DNA of 64,000 nucleotides, from positions 1 to 64,000 of the forward strand of contig JADGCJ010000002.1 in NCBI GenBank assembly GCA_015229045.1. Direction: 5' to 3'. The position numbers and the translations under genes are program-made. Shown here in pieces: positions 18,492 through 27,321 of this stretch (its first letter is position 1; each line of letters opens with the position of its first letter). The notes beneath the pieces are model-generated. The model was not told the DNA's origin. It saw nothing but the letters and a program-made list of their open reading frames with translations, and searched no databases. Origin of the DNA: Magnetococcales bacterium (lineage in GTDB: Bacteria > Pseudomonadota > Magnetococcia > Magnetococcales > DC0425bin3).

Positions 18492-19241
18492 ATGATGAAA
18501 CTGGGTGTCAACGTCGATCATGTCGCCACCATCCGCCAGGCGCGTGGAACCCGCTTTCCGGATCCGGTACTGTTGGCGGCCCAGGCGGAGCAGGCCGGGG
18601 CGGACAGCATCACGGTCCATTTGCGCGAAGATCGTCGGCATATCCAGGAGCGGGACGTCAAAGTGTTGTTGCAGACCATCCAGACGCGCATCAACCTGGA
18701 GATGGCGGCCACCGGCGAGATGGTCTCGCTTGCCTGCCAGTTCCAACCGGCCGATTGCTGCCTGGTGCCGGAAAAGCGCGAGGAGTTGACCACCGAAGGG
18801 GGATTGGACATCAAAGGGCACATGGACCATTTGATTCGCGTCGTCGAACGACTCACCCGAAGTGATATCCGCGTCTCTCTGTTCATCGATCCGGAGTTGG
18901 AGCAGATCGAAGCGGCCCGCGCTGTCGGTGCCCCGGTGGTGGAGTTTCATACCGGGCGTTACGCCGAGGCTGCGACCCCGGTAGCCCGTCGTCAGGAGTT
19001 GGAGAAAATCGGCCGTGCCACCCAGCAGGCCCGGGAAAAGGGGTTGGTGGTCCATGCCGGGCACGGACTCACCTATCATAATGTCCATGACATTGCCGCC
19101 ATTTCCGGTATTGAAGAGCTCAATATCGGCCACGCGATCATTGCCCGTGCCCTGTCGGTGGGCATGGACCTCGCGGTGAGGGATATGCTCGACGCGATGC
19201 ACCTGGGTTATCAGGCTCGCTTGGTGGACAGGTCGGAATGA
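18492..19241 (+). CDS. pdxJ: Pyridoxine 5'-phosphate synthase
   Basis: A 249-residue PdxJ, the last ring-forming enzyme of DXP-dependent vitamin B6 synthesis. Marks: [18 protein letters not shown] at the N-terminus, [10 protein letters not shown] with the catalytic histidine, FIDPE, and the C-terminal [12 protein letters not shown] and [12 protein letters not shown]. The first ATG with a ribosome site (GAGGAGAG) is 18492. Reading further upstream would run into the inserted element. It overlaps acpS by 4 bp, the conserved pdxJ-acpS arrangement. Confidence 0.95.
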   Translation: MMKLGVNVDHVATIRQARGTRFPDPVLLAAQAEQAGADSITVHLREDRRHIQERDVKVLLQTIQTRINLEMAATGEMVSLACQFQPADCCLVPEKREELTTEGGLDIKGHMDHLIRVVERLTRSDIRVSLFIDPELEQIEAARAVGAPVVEFHTGRYAEAATPVARRQELEKIGRATQQAREKGLVVHAGHGLTYHNVHDIAAISGIEELNIGHAIIARALSVGMDLAVRDMLDAMHLGYQARLVDRSE

Positions 19242-19636
19242 TCGTCGGTGTCGGTACCGATCTGGTCACGATTCAGCGTATTCGCACGGCCGTCGATCGA
19301 TTTGGTGCGCGTTTTCTTGAGCGTCTCTACTCTCCCAGGGAGGTGGCACTCTGTTGGCAACGGCGGGATCCTGTTCCCTGTCTCGCCAAGCGGTTTGCCG
19401 CAAAAGAGGCCTTCGTCAAGGCTCTGGGAACCGGGTTTCGCCAGGGCATCTGGTTTCGGGACGTGGAAGTCCTGCCCGATGATCTGGGACGGCCCCGCCT
19501 GGTCATCAGCGGCTGTGCTGCCCGGCAGTTGGAGCGTTTTGGCATGACCCGCACCCACCTGAGTCTCAGCGACGAAGGCGGCCACGCCCTGGCCTTTGTT
19601 GTGGTGGAGGGGGTGGACCAGGGCAATCGCATTTGA
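19238..19636 (+). CDS. acpS: Holo-[acyl-carrier-protein] synthase
   Basis: A 132-residue phosphopantetheinyl transferase that activates ACP. The Mg-binding Asp in VGTDLV and the [11 protein letters not shown] motif are present, as is the C-terminal [13 protein letters not shown]. It starts within the pdxJ stop (ATGA), so it is translationally coupled. Its substrate, acpP, is encoded about 10 kb downstream. Confidence 0.95.
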   Translation: MIVGVGTDLVTIQRIRTAVDRFGARFLERLYSPREVALCWQRRDPVPCLAKRFAAKEAFVKALGTGFRQGIWFRDVEVLPDDLGRPRLVISGCAARQLERFGMTRTHLSLSDEGGHALAFVVVEGVDQGNRI

Positions 19637-19675
19637 AACTGGCACATCCGAGACCATGATCGTTTTTTGGCATCG

Positions 19676-19816
19676 GGGTCCAGGGGGCTGGCTGCCTGGC
19701 AGGTCCAGGACAGAGTCCTGGTGGGGTTTGGGGCGAAGCCCCAACAAAGTTTTTCATGTCACTCTTTTTCTCGATCACAAAAAACGATGTGTTCCGAAGA
19801 GAGCGCAGTTTAAATG
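19676..19816 (+). repeat. R2 modular hairpin repeat
   Basis: GGGGTCCAGGGGGCTGG, the palindrome CCAGGACAGAGTCCTGG, the core TTTGGGGCGAAGCCCCAA, and the tail AAAGTTTTTCATGTCA...CTCGATCACAAA...TTCCGAAGAGAGCGCAG. It may act as the acpS terminator. The 253-bp gap to the DedA gene holds only this copy and an R3 copy. Confidence 0.75.
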
Positions 19817-19842
19817 CGATTGCCCTGGGGAGTGGACCCGGT

Positions 19843-19888
19843 TACCGTGGAAGTTGCGCAGTAACTCTCATGATTCGGGGGGTGGCAT
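19843..19888 (+). repeat. R3 hairpin repeat, degenerate copy
   Basis: TACCGTGGAAGTTGCGCAGT, then AACTCTCATGATTCGGGGGG, a diverged version of the R3 repeat seen intact at 29530. Its right end touches the DedA stop. Confidence 0.5.
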
Positions 19889-19889
19889 G

Positions 19890-20447
19890 TTAGCGCTTAC
19901 GATTATACAGCCATCGGGCCAAACCAACGGCGATGGCGATAGCCACGATCAGCACGAGTGCCGTCTCTTCATATCGGGGGATGTCGGCCAGCAGCCAGTG
20001 CAGCGTCGGGCCGAAAAGATAGCCGACGGCAGGCACGATGACAGCCCAAATGGCGGCACCGAGAATGTTGAGAAACAGGAAGCGCCTGGCGTTGACATCG
20101 CTCATGCCGATGATGATCGGACCAGCGATGCGAATGCCATACATGAAGCGCACCCCGACGATCAGCGCCGTATTGTAACGCACGATCAAGCGATTGACCG
20201 GCCCTGCGTGGGCTGCCAGACGAGGGAATCGCGCCAGGAGAGGTGTGCCGTAGAAGCGGCCAAGATAGAAATAAAACTGGTCACCGATCGTCCCCCCGCA
20301 AAAGGCGGTGATGACGACCAAAGGGTAGGAGAGATACCCCTGAAACGCCGCAAAACCGGCCAGCACCAGGATGGTCTCCCCTTCGAGGAGGCTGCCGACC
20401 AGTACGGCCAGATAACCATATTGAGACAACAGTTCGTTGAGAGACAT
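19890..20447 (-). CDS. DedA-family membrane protein
   Basis: A 185-residue integral membrane protein of the DedA/VTT superfamily: LEGETILVLAGFAA near residue 30, GDQFYFYLGRFYG, and the pore-region RFMYGIRIAGPIIIGMS. Hydrophobic helices follow up to a basic C-terminus. Relatives act in undecaprenyl-phosphate or phospholipid recycling and membrane homeostasis; the precise cargo cannot be told. ATG 20447 is chosen for its GAAAGGG site. Longer forms would translate the neighbouring element. Confidence 0.85.
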   Translation of the reverse strand: MSLNELLSQYGYLAVLVGSLLEGETILVLAGFAAFQGYLSYPLVVITAFCGGTIGDQFYFYLGRFYGTPLLARFPRLAAHAGPVNRLIVRYNTALIVGVRFMYGIRIAGPIIIGMSDVNARRFLFLNILGAAIWAVIVPAVGYLFGPTLHWLLADIPRYEETALVLIVAIAIAVGLARWLYNRKR

Positions 20448-20478
20448 AAAACCCTTTCGTGCGACCATCACCCCGTCA

Positions 20479-20601
20479 TTCCAATTCCAGATCAAGCGTC
20501 TGCTTCGTTGACTGCCTCACTCGCTCCTCGCCGTACCCAACACGTACTGTCTCGTCGCTCACTCGTTGTCGCCTCGCATCCATCTTGATCTGAAATTGGA
20601 A
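20479..20601. mobile_element. MITE-like element copy B, inserted in the rsmJ 3' end
   Basis: Ends TTCCAATTCCAGATCAAG and CTTGATCTGAAATTGGAA (one mismatch), inverted relative to copies A and C. Flanked by TCA at 20476-20478 and 20602-20604, the same TGA target duplication read on the other strand. Deleting the element and one TCA would end the rsmJ product in VYLTG followed by a stop. Confidence 0.85.
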
Positions 20602-21376
20602 TCAGATAGACGTCATAGCGGGTGCTTTGACCGACGATTTCGTAGGTTGGGCGTTGTTGGGAGAGGGGTTCGGCATGGCGCGGACGCTTGATGACCACCC
20701 GGCGGCGGGCATGGCGCAAGGCCATCGCCAGGAGAGCCTGGGCATCCGGATCGTCGCCGACGATGGCCCGCAGACGACGCATCTCCTTGCGCACCAGAGC
20801 CGACTTGCTGCGCGGCGGGTGCATGGGGTCCAGGTAGATGACATCGGGTTGTGCTGCGTCGGCCACCCCGTTATTCATCAGGTGCAGGGCATCTCCAGGG
20901 ATGAAAGAGAGGTTTTCCCGAACGATGGGGCCGATGAGAGGATCCCGCCGCGCCCGTTCCAGACCATCTTCCAGAAGTGCGGCGACAATGGGGGAGCGTT
21001 CCATCATGGTCACCTGGCATCCCAGCAACGCCAGGATGTAGCTGTCGCGGCCCAGCCCGGCGGTGGCATCGAGGACGTGGGGGCGGGTTGATTGTCGCCG
21101 CAACCCTGCGGCGATGGCCAAGTCTCGTCGTCGTCCCTGACCGGGTCGATGCCGGTTGGTCCACTCTTCCGGGTCGAAATGGACATAGACCGGCCCTTCC
21201 GCCTTGGGGCCGGTCGCACACAACTCCAGACGTTCCGCCGTGCGGGTCAGCAGGAAGGCGAAACTCCTGGTTTCCACAGGGACCAGGGGCAGACCCAGAG
21301 AGGCTGCCAACTGCCGGGTCCAGGGTAGTAAGGCCGGATCGGTCGCGGTAACGGCGACCATGTGGCAAGGCGTCAT
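20492..21376 (-). CDS. rsmJ: 16S rRNA (guanine-N2) methyltransferase RsmJ, C-terminus altered by an element
   Basis: A class I SAM methyltransferase of the RsmJ type, which modifies G1516 of 16S rRNA in E. coli. Motifs: VLDATAGLGRDSYILA (SAM site), YLDPMHPPRSKSALVRKEMR and VIKRPRHAEPL. The conserved end is STRYDVYL; the next about 35 residues are translated from the inserted element and are not part of the family. The start is uncertain: ATG 21376 fits the family, while a TTG at 21415 would add 13 residues. The gene begins right against a truncated antitoxin gene. Confidence 0.85.
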   Translation of the reverse strand: MTPCHMVAVTATDPALLPWTRQLAASLGLPLVPVETRSFAFLLTRTAERLELCATGPKAEGPVYVHFDPEEWTNRHRPGQGRRRDLAIAAGLRRQSTRPHVLDATAGLGRDSYILALLGCQVTMMERSPIVAALLEDGLERARRDPLIGPIVRENLSFIPGDALHLMNNGVADAAQPDVIYLDPMHPPRSKSALVRKEMRRLRAIVGDDPDAQALLAMALRHARRRVVIKRPRHAEPLSQQRPTYEIVGQSTRYDVYLIPISDQDGCEATTSERRDSTCWVRRGASEAVNEADA

Positions 21377-21392
21377 GGGGACATTCAGGCAT

Positions 21393-21587
21393 TCAATCGA
21401 TGATGTCTGCGTCAAACCGAACGGTCGACTGTCGTTTGACAGGGCGAAACACCCCCCGTCTGGCCTTTGACCAGCCCAGTTTCTCTGGCGTGTCGGACAG
21501 GTCGATTTGCTCGTCGGTCATGTCCTGGATTGTCTGTAATTGCGCTTGTTGCTCCTCAGCAAGGAGTTTGTGATGGCCAGTTTTCAT
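21393..21587 (-). pseudogene. Truncated BrnA-like antitoxin
   Basis: Sixty-four residues with the BrnA-type wording MTDEQIDLSDTPE, GWSKARRGVFRPVKRQ and TVRFDADIID. Family members continue with a WF pair and about 30 more residues that form the second part of the ribbon-helix-helix. Here the codon after IID is TGA. The rest is missing, because the rsmJ reading frame begins immediately after. A GGGAGGT ribosome site and ATG are intact, so a short product may still be made. No BrnT toxin is present. Family assignment is from memory. Confidence 0.5.
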
Positions 21588-21771
21588 CGCGGCACCTCCC
21601 ATTGTAACTGCGATTGTGTAGTCCTGTTGAGACGTACATGTCAACGCCCCTGTGTGTCAATCGGTTCAAGTCCGGCAAAAAATCCTGGTCAAAGAATTTA
21701 CTCTGTCAGTCGGAATCGACAGTGGTTTATACTGAGGGGTCCGTACACGATGACAATGCCAAGGAACAGTT

Positions 21772-22638
21772 GTGAAACACGACCCTATCATAGCCTTTCA
21801 GGGGATGCGCGGCGCCTACAGCGAACAGGCCTGCCAGGAGAAGTTGCCAGAGTATGAGGTGCTGCCGTGCCGGAGTTTCGAGGATGTCTTTTCGGCGGTG
21901 GAAGAGGGGCGGGCTGCCATCGGCATGATTCCGGTGGAAAACAGCATGGCCGGCGTGGTCAGCGACAGCTACGACCTGCTGGCGACCCGCCAGCTGCATA
22001 TCATCGGCGAACACTATCTCCTGGTGCGGCACTCTTTGCTGGGTCTGCCGGGCGCCGACCTGGAGGGCATCCGGGCTGTCTATTCGCATCCCCAGGGGTT
22101 GGCCCAGTGTCAGGCGTTCTTGAAACGGTATCGGTGGGAGCGTTTTTCGGTATACGACACCGCCGGGGCCGCTGCCGACCTGGTGAAGCGCGGCAATCCG
22201 GCAGAGGCGGCGGTGGCCTCCGAGTTGTGTGCCGGGCGCTACGGATTGAAGGTTCTGCAAAGAGACATTCAGGATTGTCGCATGAACACCACGCGCTTTA
22301 TTCTGGTGGCCAAAGCCGAGGTGCCCCCTCCCGCCGATGTGGCCTGCAAGACCAGCCTGCTGTTCGAGGTGCGCAACATTCCCGCCGCCCTGTACAAGTG
22401 CCTGGGTGGTTTTGCCACCAATGGCGTCAACCTGACCCGCCTGGAGTCAAGGCCGGTGCAGAGTACGCCATGGGCCTACCATTTTTATCTCGATTTTCAG
22501 GGGCATCCGGAAGATCTTGCCGTGCAACACGCCATGGATGAACTCAAATTTTTCACCACCAACCTGAAGCTTCTGGGGTGCTACCAGGAGTCGAAAAAAC
22601 CCGAACCGACCGAGCCTGAAGGAGTGCAAGCCGCATGA
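21772..22638 (+). CDS. pheA: Prephenate dehydratase
   Basis: A 288-residue monofunctional PheA that turns prephenate into phenylpyruvate for phenylalanine synthesis. The catalytic domain has AFQGMRGAYSEQA, IPVENSMAGVVSDSYDLL and NTTRFILVA with the catalytic Thr-Arg-Phe. A C-terminal ACT domain for phenylalanine feedback carries LTRLESRPVQSTPW. It starts at GTG behind AAGGAAC. There is no chorismate mutase domain. It overlaps lgt by 4 bp. Confidence 0.95.
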   Translation: MKHDPIIAFQGMRGAYSEQACQEKLPEYEVLPCRSFEDVFSAVEEGRAAIGMIPVENSMAGVVSDSYDLLATRQLHIIGEHYLLVRHSLLGLPGADLEGIRAVYSHPQGLAQCQAFLKRYRWERFSVYDTAGAAADLVKRGNPAEAAVASELCAGRYGLKVLQRDIQDCRMNTTRFILVAKAEVPPPADVACKTSLLFEVRNIPAALYKCLGGFATNGVNLTRLESRPVQSTPWAYHFYLDFQGHPEDLAVQHAMDELKFFTTNLKLLGCYQESKKPEPTEPEGVQAA

Positions 22639-23435
22639 TCGCCTATCCCCACCTGGATCCGGTCATTGTGCAGATTGGTCCTCTGGGGATCCGCTGGTAT
22701 GGGTTGATGTATACCCTGGCCTTCCTGTTGGGTTGGCCGCTTCTCAAGCATCGGGCGCGGCGCCTCATGCCGGATTTGAGCCAGGATACGCTGGGGGATC
22801 TGGTGGTCTGGATCCTGGCAGGTGTCATTCTTGGCGGGCGGCTGGGCTATGTCCTTTTTTATCAGTTTTCCTACGTATTGGCCCACCCTTTGACGATTCT
22901 TAAGGTATGGGAAGGGGGGATGTCGTTTCATGGTGGTCTCATCGGGGTGCTGACGCTCTGTTATTTTTTTTCGCGTCGGCACGGCATCTCCTGTCTGGCC
23001 TTGGCTGACATGGCCATTCCGGTGTTTCCGCTGGGGCTTTTTTTGGGTCGCATCGGTAATTTCATCAATGGCGAGCTGTGGGGACGGACCACCGACCTGC
23101 CCTGGGGCATGATCTTTCCCGATGGCGGACCTCTGCCGCGCCATCCGAGTCAACTCTACGAGGCTGCCCTGGAGGGGGTGGTTTTGTTGGGCATTCTCTG
23201 GTGGCTGGGGCGCTGTGAGCGTCCACGCGGGTTCATGTTGGGAAATTTTTTGGTGTTTTACGCCCTTTTTCGCTTCCTGGTGGAGTTCGTCCGGGAACCC
23301 GATGTTCAGCTTGGTTATTTGAGCCTCGGCCTGACGATGGGCCAATGGCTGACCGTCCCAATGGCGATCGTGGGTATCGGCATGGTGGTACGAGCCTTGC
23401 GCCGACCCGTACCGGATACATCTCAACGGAAATGA
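22635..23435 (+). CDS. lgt: Prolipoprotein diacylglyceryl transferase
   Basis: A 266-residue multi-pass inner-membrane enzyme that adds diacylglycerol to the lipobox cysteine of prolipoproteins. Marks: IRWYGLMYTLAFLLG, GGRLGYVLFY, MSFHGGLIG with the essential His, and the signature RIGNFINGELWGR. The length is typical. It starts within the pheA stop (ATGA) and precedes uvrC by 7 bp, so pheA-lgt-uvrC-pgsA look like one transcript. Confidence 0.95.
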   Translation: MIAYPHLDPVIVQIGPLGIRWYGLMYTLAFLLGWPLLKHRARRLMPDLSQDTLGDLVVWILAGVILGGRLGYVLFYQFSYVLAHPLTILKVWEGGMSFHGGLIGVLTLCYFFSRRHGISCLALADMAIPVFPLGLFLGRIGNFINGELWGRTTDLPWGMIFPDGGPLPRHPSQLYEAALEGVVLLGILWWLGRCERPRGFMLGNFLVFYALFRFLVEFVREPDVQLGYLSLGLTMGQWLTVPMAIVGIGMVVRALRRPVPDTSQRK

Positions 23436-23442
23436 GCCGACC

Positions 23443-25242
23443 GTGCATCCCCTGCATGCCACCTCGGAGGGATTGCCGGAGCTGCCTGGGGTCTATCGTT
23501 TTTTGAACGAAGGTGGGGAGGTGCTCTACGTCGGCAAGGCCAAATCCTTGAAGCGACGGGTTGCCTCCTATTTTCGATCCCAGGTGATGCCGCGCATTCA
23601 GACGATGCTGCTCCAGGCCTGCGCCCTGGAGATGACCGTCACGGCGTCGGAAACCGATGCCCTGGTCCTTGAAGCTCATCTGATCAAGCAGTTGCAACCC
23701 CGCTACAATGTTTTGCTCAAGGACAGCAAGTCCTATCCCTATCTGCATTTGTCCATGCAGCATGCGTTTCCCCGCCTCTCCCTCTATCGGGGAGGGCGTC
23801 AGGAGGCAGGGCGCTATTTCGGTCCTTATCCGTCGGTGCAGGCGGTGCGGGAGACCTTGAAATATTTGCAGAAGATCTTTCCCATCCGGCAGTGTGAGGA
23901 TGGACAGTTCCAGAGTCGTCACCGACCCTGCCTGCAATATCAGATTCGTCGCTGTGCTGCTCCCTGCTGTGCCCGGGTCTCCGGGGAGCAGTACGCTCTG
24001 TGGACGCGCGAGGTGATTCTTTTTCTCGAAGGACGGGATCGACAGTTGGTCCAGGAGCTTGAAAAGGGCATGTGGGAGGCCTCTCAACGCACCGATTTTG
24101 AAACGGCCACCCTGTTGCGGGATCGCATGCAGGCCATTCGGCATGTCCAGGAGCAGCGTCGCCTCGATCTGGAACCGGATGACGATCTCGACGTGGTGTG
24201 CATCGCCGGGAGGGAGGGTGCGCATGCCGTGCAAGTCTTTTTCATCCGGGCCGGGATCAATCTGGGCAACCGGGGCTTTTTTCCGGAGAATACGACCGGG
24301 GTGCCGGTTGCCGAGGTGTTGGAAGCCTTTTTGATGCAATTTTATGCCGACAAAAGGCCGCCCAAAGAGATTCTGGTCAATCTCGAGCTGCCTGACCCGG
24401 CCTGGCTGTCCCAGGCGCTGGGGGTTGTCATCCGCTTGCCGCAACGGGGCGGGCGACGACGCATCCTGGAGATGGCTCTCACCAATGCGACCGAGGCGTT
24501 GTCGCGACGCCTGGGTGGGGAGGCGGAACATCGCCGTCGTCTCGATGAGCTGGCCACCCTCCTCGGATTGGACCTGCCCCTGGAACGGATCGAGGCGTAT
24601 GATGTCTCCCATATTCAGGATTGCAACGTGGTTGGTTCCCTGGTGGTATTTGGTCCGACCGGAATGATCAAAAAGGAGTATCGCCGCTATGCGTTGAGCG
24701 ATGCGCGCCTGAGCGACGATACCGCCCGCATGGCCGCCATGCTGCGCCGACGGCTGACATCCCTGAGCAAGGGAGAGCCGGGAGCAGCCTGGCCTGGTTT
24801 GATCCTTCTCGATGGTGGTCCGGGGCAGTTGAACGCCGTCATGGCCGTTGCTCGGGAGATGCAGATGGATTCGTTGACTTTTTGCGCCATGGCCAAAGGT
24901 GTTGACCGGAACGCAGGAAAAGAGCGGCTTTTCTTGCCGAGCGCCGAGTTGCCCCTTATACTGCCTCCTGATTCACCAGTCCTGTTCCTGCTGCAAAATA
25001 TTCGGGATGAGGCGCACCGCTTTGCCGTGGGTTACCATCGGCACAAGCGGGGCCGCGAGCAGATCCGCTCCGACCTGGATGCCATACCTGGCGTGGGCAG
25101 CAAACGCAAACAGGCATTGGTTCGTCATTTTGGCTCTGTGAGGAATCTGCGCCAGGCGACGGTGGCGGAGTTGGCCGCCGTCAAGGGGATTGCTCTTGGT
25201 CTGGCGGAACAGATTCACGCATTTTTGCACAGCGAAGGGTAA
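23443..25242 (+). CDS. uvrC: Excinuclease ABC subunit C
   Basis: A 599-residue UvrC, the dual-incision nuclease of nucleotide excision repair. The N-terminal GIY-YIG domain (GVYRFLNEGGEVLYVGKAKS) makes the 3' cut. The UVR motif follows around residues 200-235. The RNase H-like domain (YDVSHIQDCNVVGSLVVF) makes the 5' cut, and a C-terminal helix-hairpin-helix pair (IPGVGSKRKQALVRHFGS) closes the protein. GTG start, 7 bp after lgt. Confidence 0.96.
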   Translation: MHPLHATSEGLPELPGVYRFLNEGGEVLYVGKAKSLKRRVASYFRSQVMPRIQTMLLQACALEMTVTASETDALVLEAHLIKQLQPRYNVLLKDSKSYPYLHLSMQHAFPRLSLYRGGRQEAGRYFGPYPSVQAVRETLKYLQKIFPIRQCEDGQFQSRHRPCLQYQIRRCAAPCCARVSGEQYALWTREVILFLEGRDRQLVQELEKGMWEASQRTDFETATLLRDRMQAIRHVQEQRRLDLEPDDDLDVVCIAGREGAHAVQVFFIRAGINLGNRGFFPENTTGVPVAEVLEAFLMQFYADKRPPKEILVNLELPDPAWLSQALGVVIRLPQRGGRRRILEMALTNATEALSRRLGGEAEHRRRLDELATLLGLDLPLERIEAYDVSHIQDCNVVGSLVVFGPTGMIKKEYRRYALSDARLSDDTARMAAMLRRRLTSLSKGEPGAAWPGLILLDGGPGQLNAVMAVAREMQMDSLTFCAMAKGVDRNAGKERLFLPSAELPLILPPDSPVLFLLQNIRDEAHRFAVGYHRHKRGREQIRSDLDAIPGVGSKRKQALVRHFGSVRNLRQATVAELAAVKGIALGLAEQIHAFLHSEG

Positions 25243-25254
25243 TTGGCGTTTGCC

Positions 25255-25806
25255 ATGTCCTGGAATCATCTTCCCAATATCTTGACGGCCGTTCGCATCG
25301 GCCTGATTCCGTTTTTCGTTGCCTGTGTCTATTTGCCCGGAACCTGGGGAAAAATTTTGCCGGCTCTGTTTTTCTCTCTGGCCGCGATCACGGATTGGGC
25401 GGACGGCTTCGCTGCGCGACGTTGGGGCCTGCTCACTCCCTTTGGCAAATTTTTCGATCCCGTGGCCGACAAGCTGTTGATCATCTCCGCCCTGGTTTTG
25501 TTGGTGTCCGAGGGGCGCGCTCCCCTTTTTCTGGTCCTGCTGATAACGGCTCGGGAGATTACCATCACGGGGCTGCGGGAGTATATGTCGGGTCTTGGAT
25601 CCTCGGTGCCGGTCTCCGGTCTGGCCAAGTGGAAAACCGGATTTCAGATGGCGGCCATCATCATGCTGCTTTTGCAAGATGGCTTGTTGGGGTTGCCCCT
25701 GACCGGGCCCGGGATCCTTTGTCTTTATATTTGCACGATTCTTACCTGGCAAACCGGGTACCAATACCTGGCCCAGGCCTGGCCACAGATTCGTTCGAGC
25801 ATCTGA
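25255..25806 (+). CDS. pgsA: CDP-diacylglycerol--glycerol-3-phosphate 3-phosphatidyltransferase
   Basis: A 183-residue membrane enzyme making phosphatidylglycerol phosphate. The CDP-alcohol phosphatidyltransferase motif is complete: DWADGFAARRWG, then eight-residue spacing to GKFFDPVADK. About five hydrophobic segments. NHLPNILTAVRI at the N-terminus fits PgsA. ATG 25255 lies 12 bp after the uvrC stop. Last gene of the pheA-lgt-uvrC-pgsA run; uvrC-pgsA adjacency is common in proteobacteria. Confidence 0.94.
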   Translation: MSWNHLPNILTAVRIGLIPFFVACVYLPGTWGKILPALFFSLAAITDWADGFAARRWGLLTPFGKFFDPVADKLLIISALVLLVSEGRAPLFLVLLITAREITITGLREYMSGLGSSVPVSGLAKWKTGFQMAAIIMLLLQDGLLGLPLTGPGILCLYICTILTWQTGYQYLAQAWPQIRSSI

Positions 25807-26001
25807 TGCCCGGTGGGCGACGGGGGGGCGTTCTGGCGTGTCTGTATCGGGGGCGTTTGTGAAGGGTTGACGGGTCGGCATTTATTCCTTATAACTCCGG
25901 CAATCCATCGCGGAGTTTCGCCGGGGGTGTTGTTTCTTGTCTCGGGTGGTTGTTCTGCGTGGGTGACAGGCGGCGAAGAGGGTCGATGTGGACTCCTCCA
26001 A
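25807..26001. other. Intergenic stretch between pgsA and the tRNAs
   Basis: About 195 bp with no convincing gene, terminator or repeat. Presumably it contains the promoter of the tRNA cluster, but I cannot point to clear -35/-10 boxes. Confidence 0.4.
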
Positions 26002-26076
26002 GCGGGAGTAGCTCAGGGGTAGAGCGCAACCTTGCCAAGGTTGATGTCGGGGGTTCGACTCCCCTCTCCCGCTCCA
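26002..26076 (+). tRNA. tRNA-Gly (GCC)
   Basis: 75 nt with an encoded CCA. Acceptor stem GCGGGAG / CTCCCGC, D-loop AGCTCAGGGGTAGAGC, anticodon loop TTGCCAA reading GGC and GGU, T-arm GGGGGTTCGACTCCCC. Identical to the copy at 26251. Confidence 0.97.
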
Positions 26077-26138
26077 GTCTGGCCCTTTGTGGCCCGATTG
26101 GCTCGACAGGAGTGGCGCCTGTGGGATGAGTGCAAAGT

Positions 26139-26215
26139 GGCCGGGTGGCGAAGTGGCCTAACGCTGAGGTCTGCAAAACCTTTATTCGTGGGTTCAAATC
26201 CCACCCCGGCCTCCA
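26139..26215 (+). tRNA. tRNA-Cys (GCA)
   Basis: About 77 nt including CCA. Acceptor stem GGCCGGG / CCCGGCC, anticodon loop CTGCAAA (anticodon GCA), T-arm GTGGGTTCAAATCCCAC. It lies between the two tRNA-Gly copies. Confidence 0.95.
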
Positions 26216-26250
26216 AAATCTTCATTCAAGACGCCTGTTTTTTCCCATGT

Positions 26251-26325
26251 GCGGGAGTAGCTCAGGGGTAGAGCGCAACCTTGCCAAGGTTGATGTCGGG
26301 GGTTCGACTCCCCTCTCCCGCTCCA
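26251..26325 (+). tRNA. tRNA-Gly (GCC), second identical copy
   Basis: Same 75 nt as 26002-26076, with encoded CCA. The copies share the full tRNA but not the flanks, which points to an old duplication or gene conversion. Confidence 0.97.
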
Positions 26326-26544
26326 TTCTGCTTACTGTTTCGACCCAATGGTTCCGGGGTTTTTGTCGTGCAGGTTTCCCGTCGGCACTCTTTTACATAT
26401 CCGAAAGCGGGATTTTTTTTCGGGCTTGCCCTTGGTCGCGAATCTCTGGAATAAAATAAAAATTCGGAGCATGACCGAGTGGGAAAAGAGGCAATGGCAC
26501 CATGATTTGGCATGTTGCCCACTCCAGCACAAAGGATTTCGAGA

Positions 26545-27078
26545 ATGTTTTACCCCGATGAGAAGGTTGCTGTTTTTATTGATGGATCAAATCTTTATGC
26601 CGCCATTCGTTCTCTTGGGTTTGATTTTGATTACAAAAAACTGCTCGATTATTTTCATGCCCGCTGCCGTTTGGTGCGAGCCTACTACTACACTGCCCTG
26701 GGCGACGATCAGGAGTACTCTCCCATTCGGCCTCTGGTGGATTGGCTCGCCTACAACGGTTACACTGTAGTGACCAAACCCATCAAGGAGTATGTCGACC
26801 CGGTAACTGGCAACAAGAGAACCAAGGGCAATATGGATATCGAGATTGCCGTTGGTATGATCAGCATGGCGCCTTATTACGACCACGCCGTGCTTTTTTC
26901 TGGTGACGGAGATTTTCGTTCCATTGTCGAGGCGGTGCAAAATCTTGGCAAACAGGTCACTGTGGTCAGTTCCCTGGTGACGCACCCACCGATGATTGCC
27001 GATGAATTGCGGCGCCAAGCTGATGAGTTTATTGAATTGGATTCGATCAAGGACAGTTTGATCCGGCGTCCCGGCTGA
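26545..27078 (+). CDS. NYN-domain protein (LabA/DUF88-like)
   Basis: A 177-residue protein of the NYN domain family, a PIN-like nuclease fold. The acidic active-site set is in place: VAVFIDGSNLY at the N-terminus, NMDIEIAVGM in the middle and LFSGDGDFRSIVEA, with QVTVVSS after it. Relatives probably cleave RNA; a specific target is unknown. ATG 26545 gives the normal N-terminus. It stands alone between the tRNAs and the fab block. Confidence 0.85.
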   Translation: MFYPDEKVAVFIDGSNLYAAIRSLGFDFDYKKLLDYFHARCRLVRAYYYTALGDDQEYSPIRPLVDWLAYNGYTVVTKPIKEYVDPVTGNKRTKGNMDIEIAVGMISMAPYYDHAVLFSGDGDFRSIVEAVQNLGKQVTVVSSLVTHPPMIADELRRQADEFIELDSIKDSLIRRPG

Positions 27079-27131
27079 ACGAGGAGGGCGCTGGTGTCCG
27101 CCTCGGGTCGTGTGGTTGGGAGGGGGAAAAA

Positions 27132-27308
27132 ATGCGTCGTCTCCCTGCCATCCCTTGCGCAATGGGCTTGAAGTCTTATATCTACGTTTGCGAAATCGAG
27201 CCCACAGGCGGTGGCTTTGCTCTCCTCGGGTGGTTGGCTTTTTCGACGGATGATCATCAAACATGTGTTTTCGTAATGGATTATGCCCGTCTGGCGGGAA
27301 TTGTTTGA
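27132..27308 (+). CDS. Possible small protein upstream of fabD
   Basis: A 58-codon frame behind a strong-looking GGGAGGGGG site with good spacing to ATG, ending 13 bp before fabD. The product (start MRRLPAIPCAMGLKSYIYVC) resembles nothing I know and has several cysteines. It could be a leader peptide, a small protein or chance. Confidence 0.25.
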   Translation: MRRLPAIPCAMGLKSYIYVCEIEPTGGGFALLGWLAFSTDDHQTCVFVMDYARLAGIV

Positions 27309-27321
27309 GAGGGTTTGGATC

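Noticed and set aside
25807..26330. Integrative element attached to the tRNA cluster
   Set aside because: No integrase gene or attachment-site repeat is seen. The only repeats are the two complete tRNA-Gly genes.
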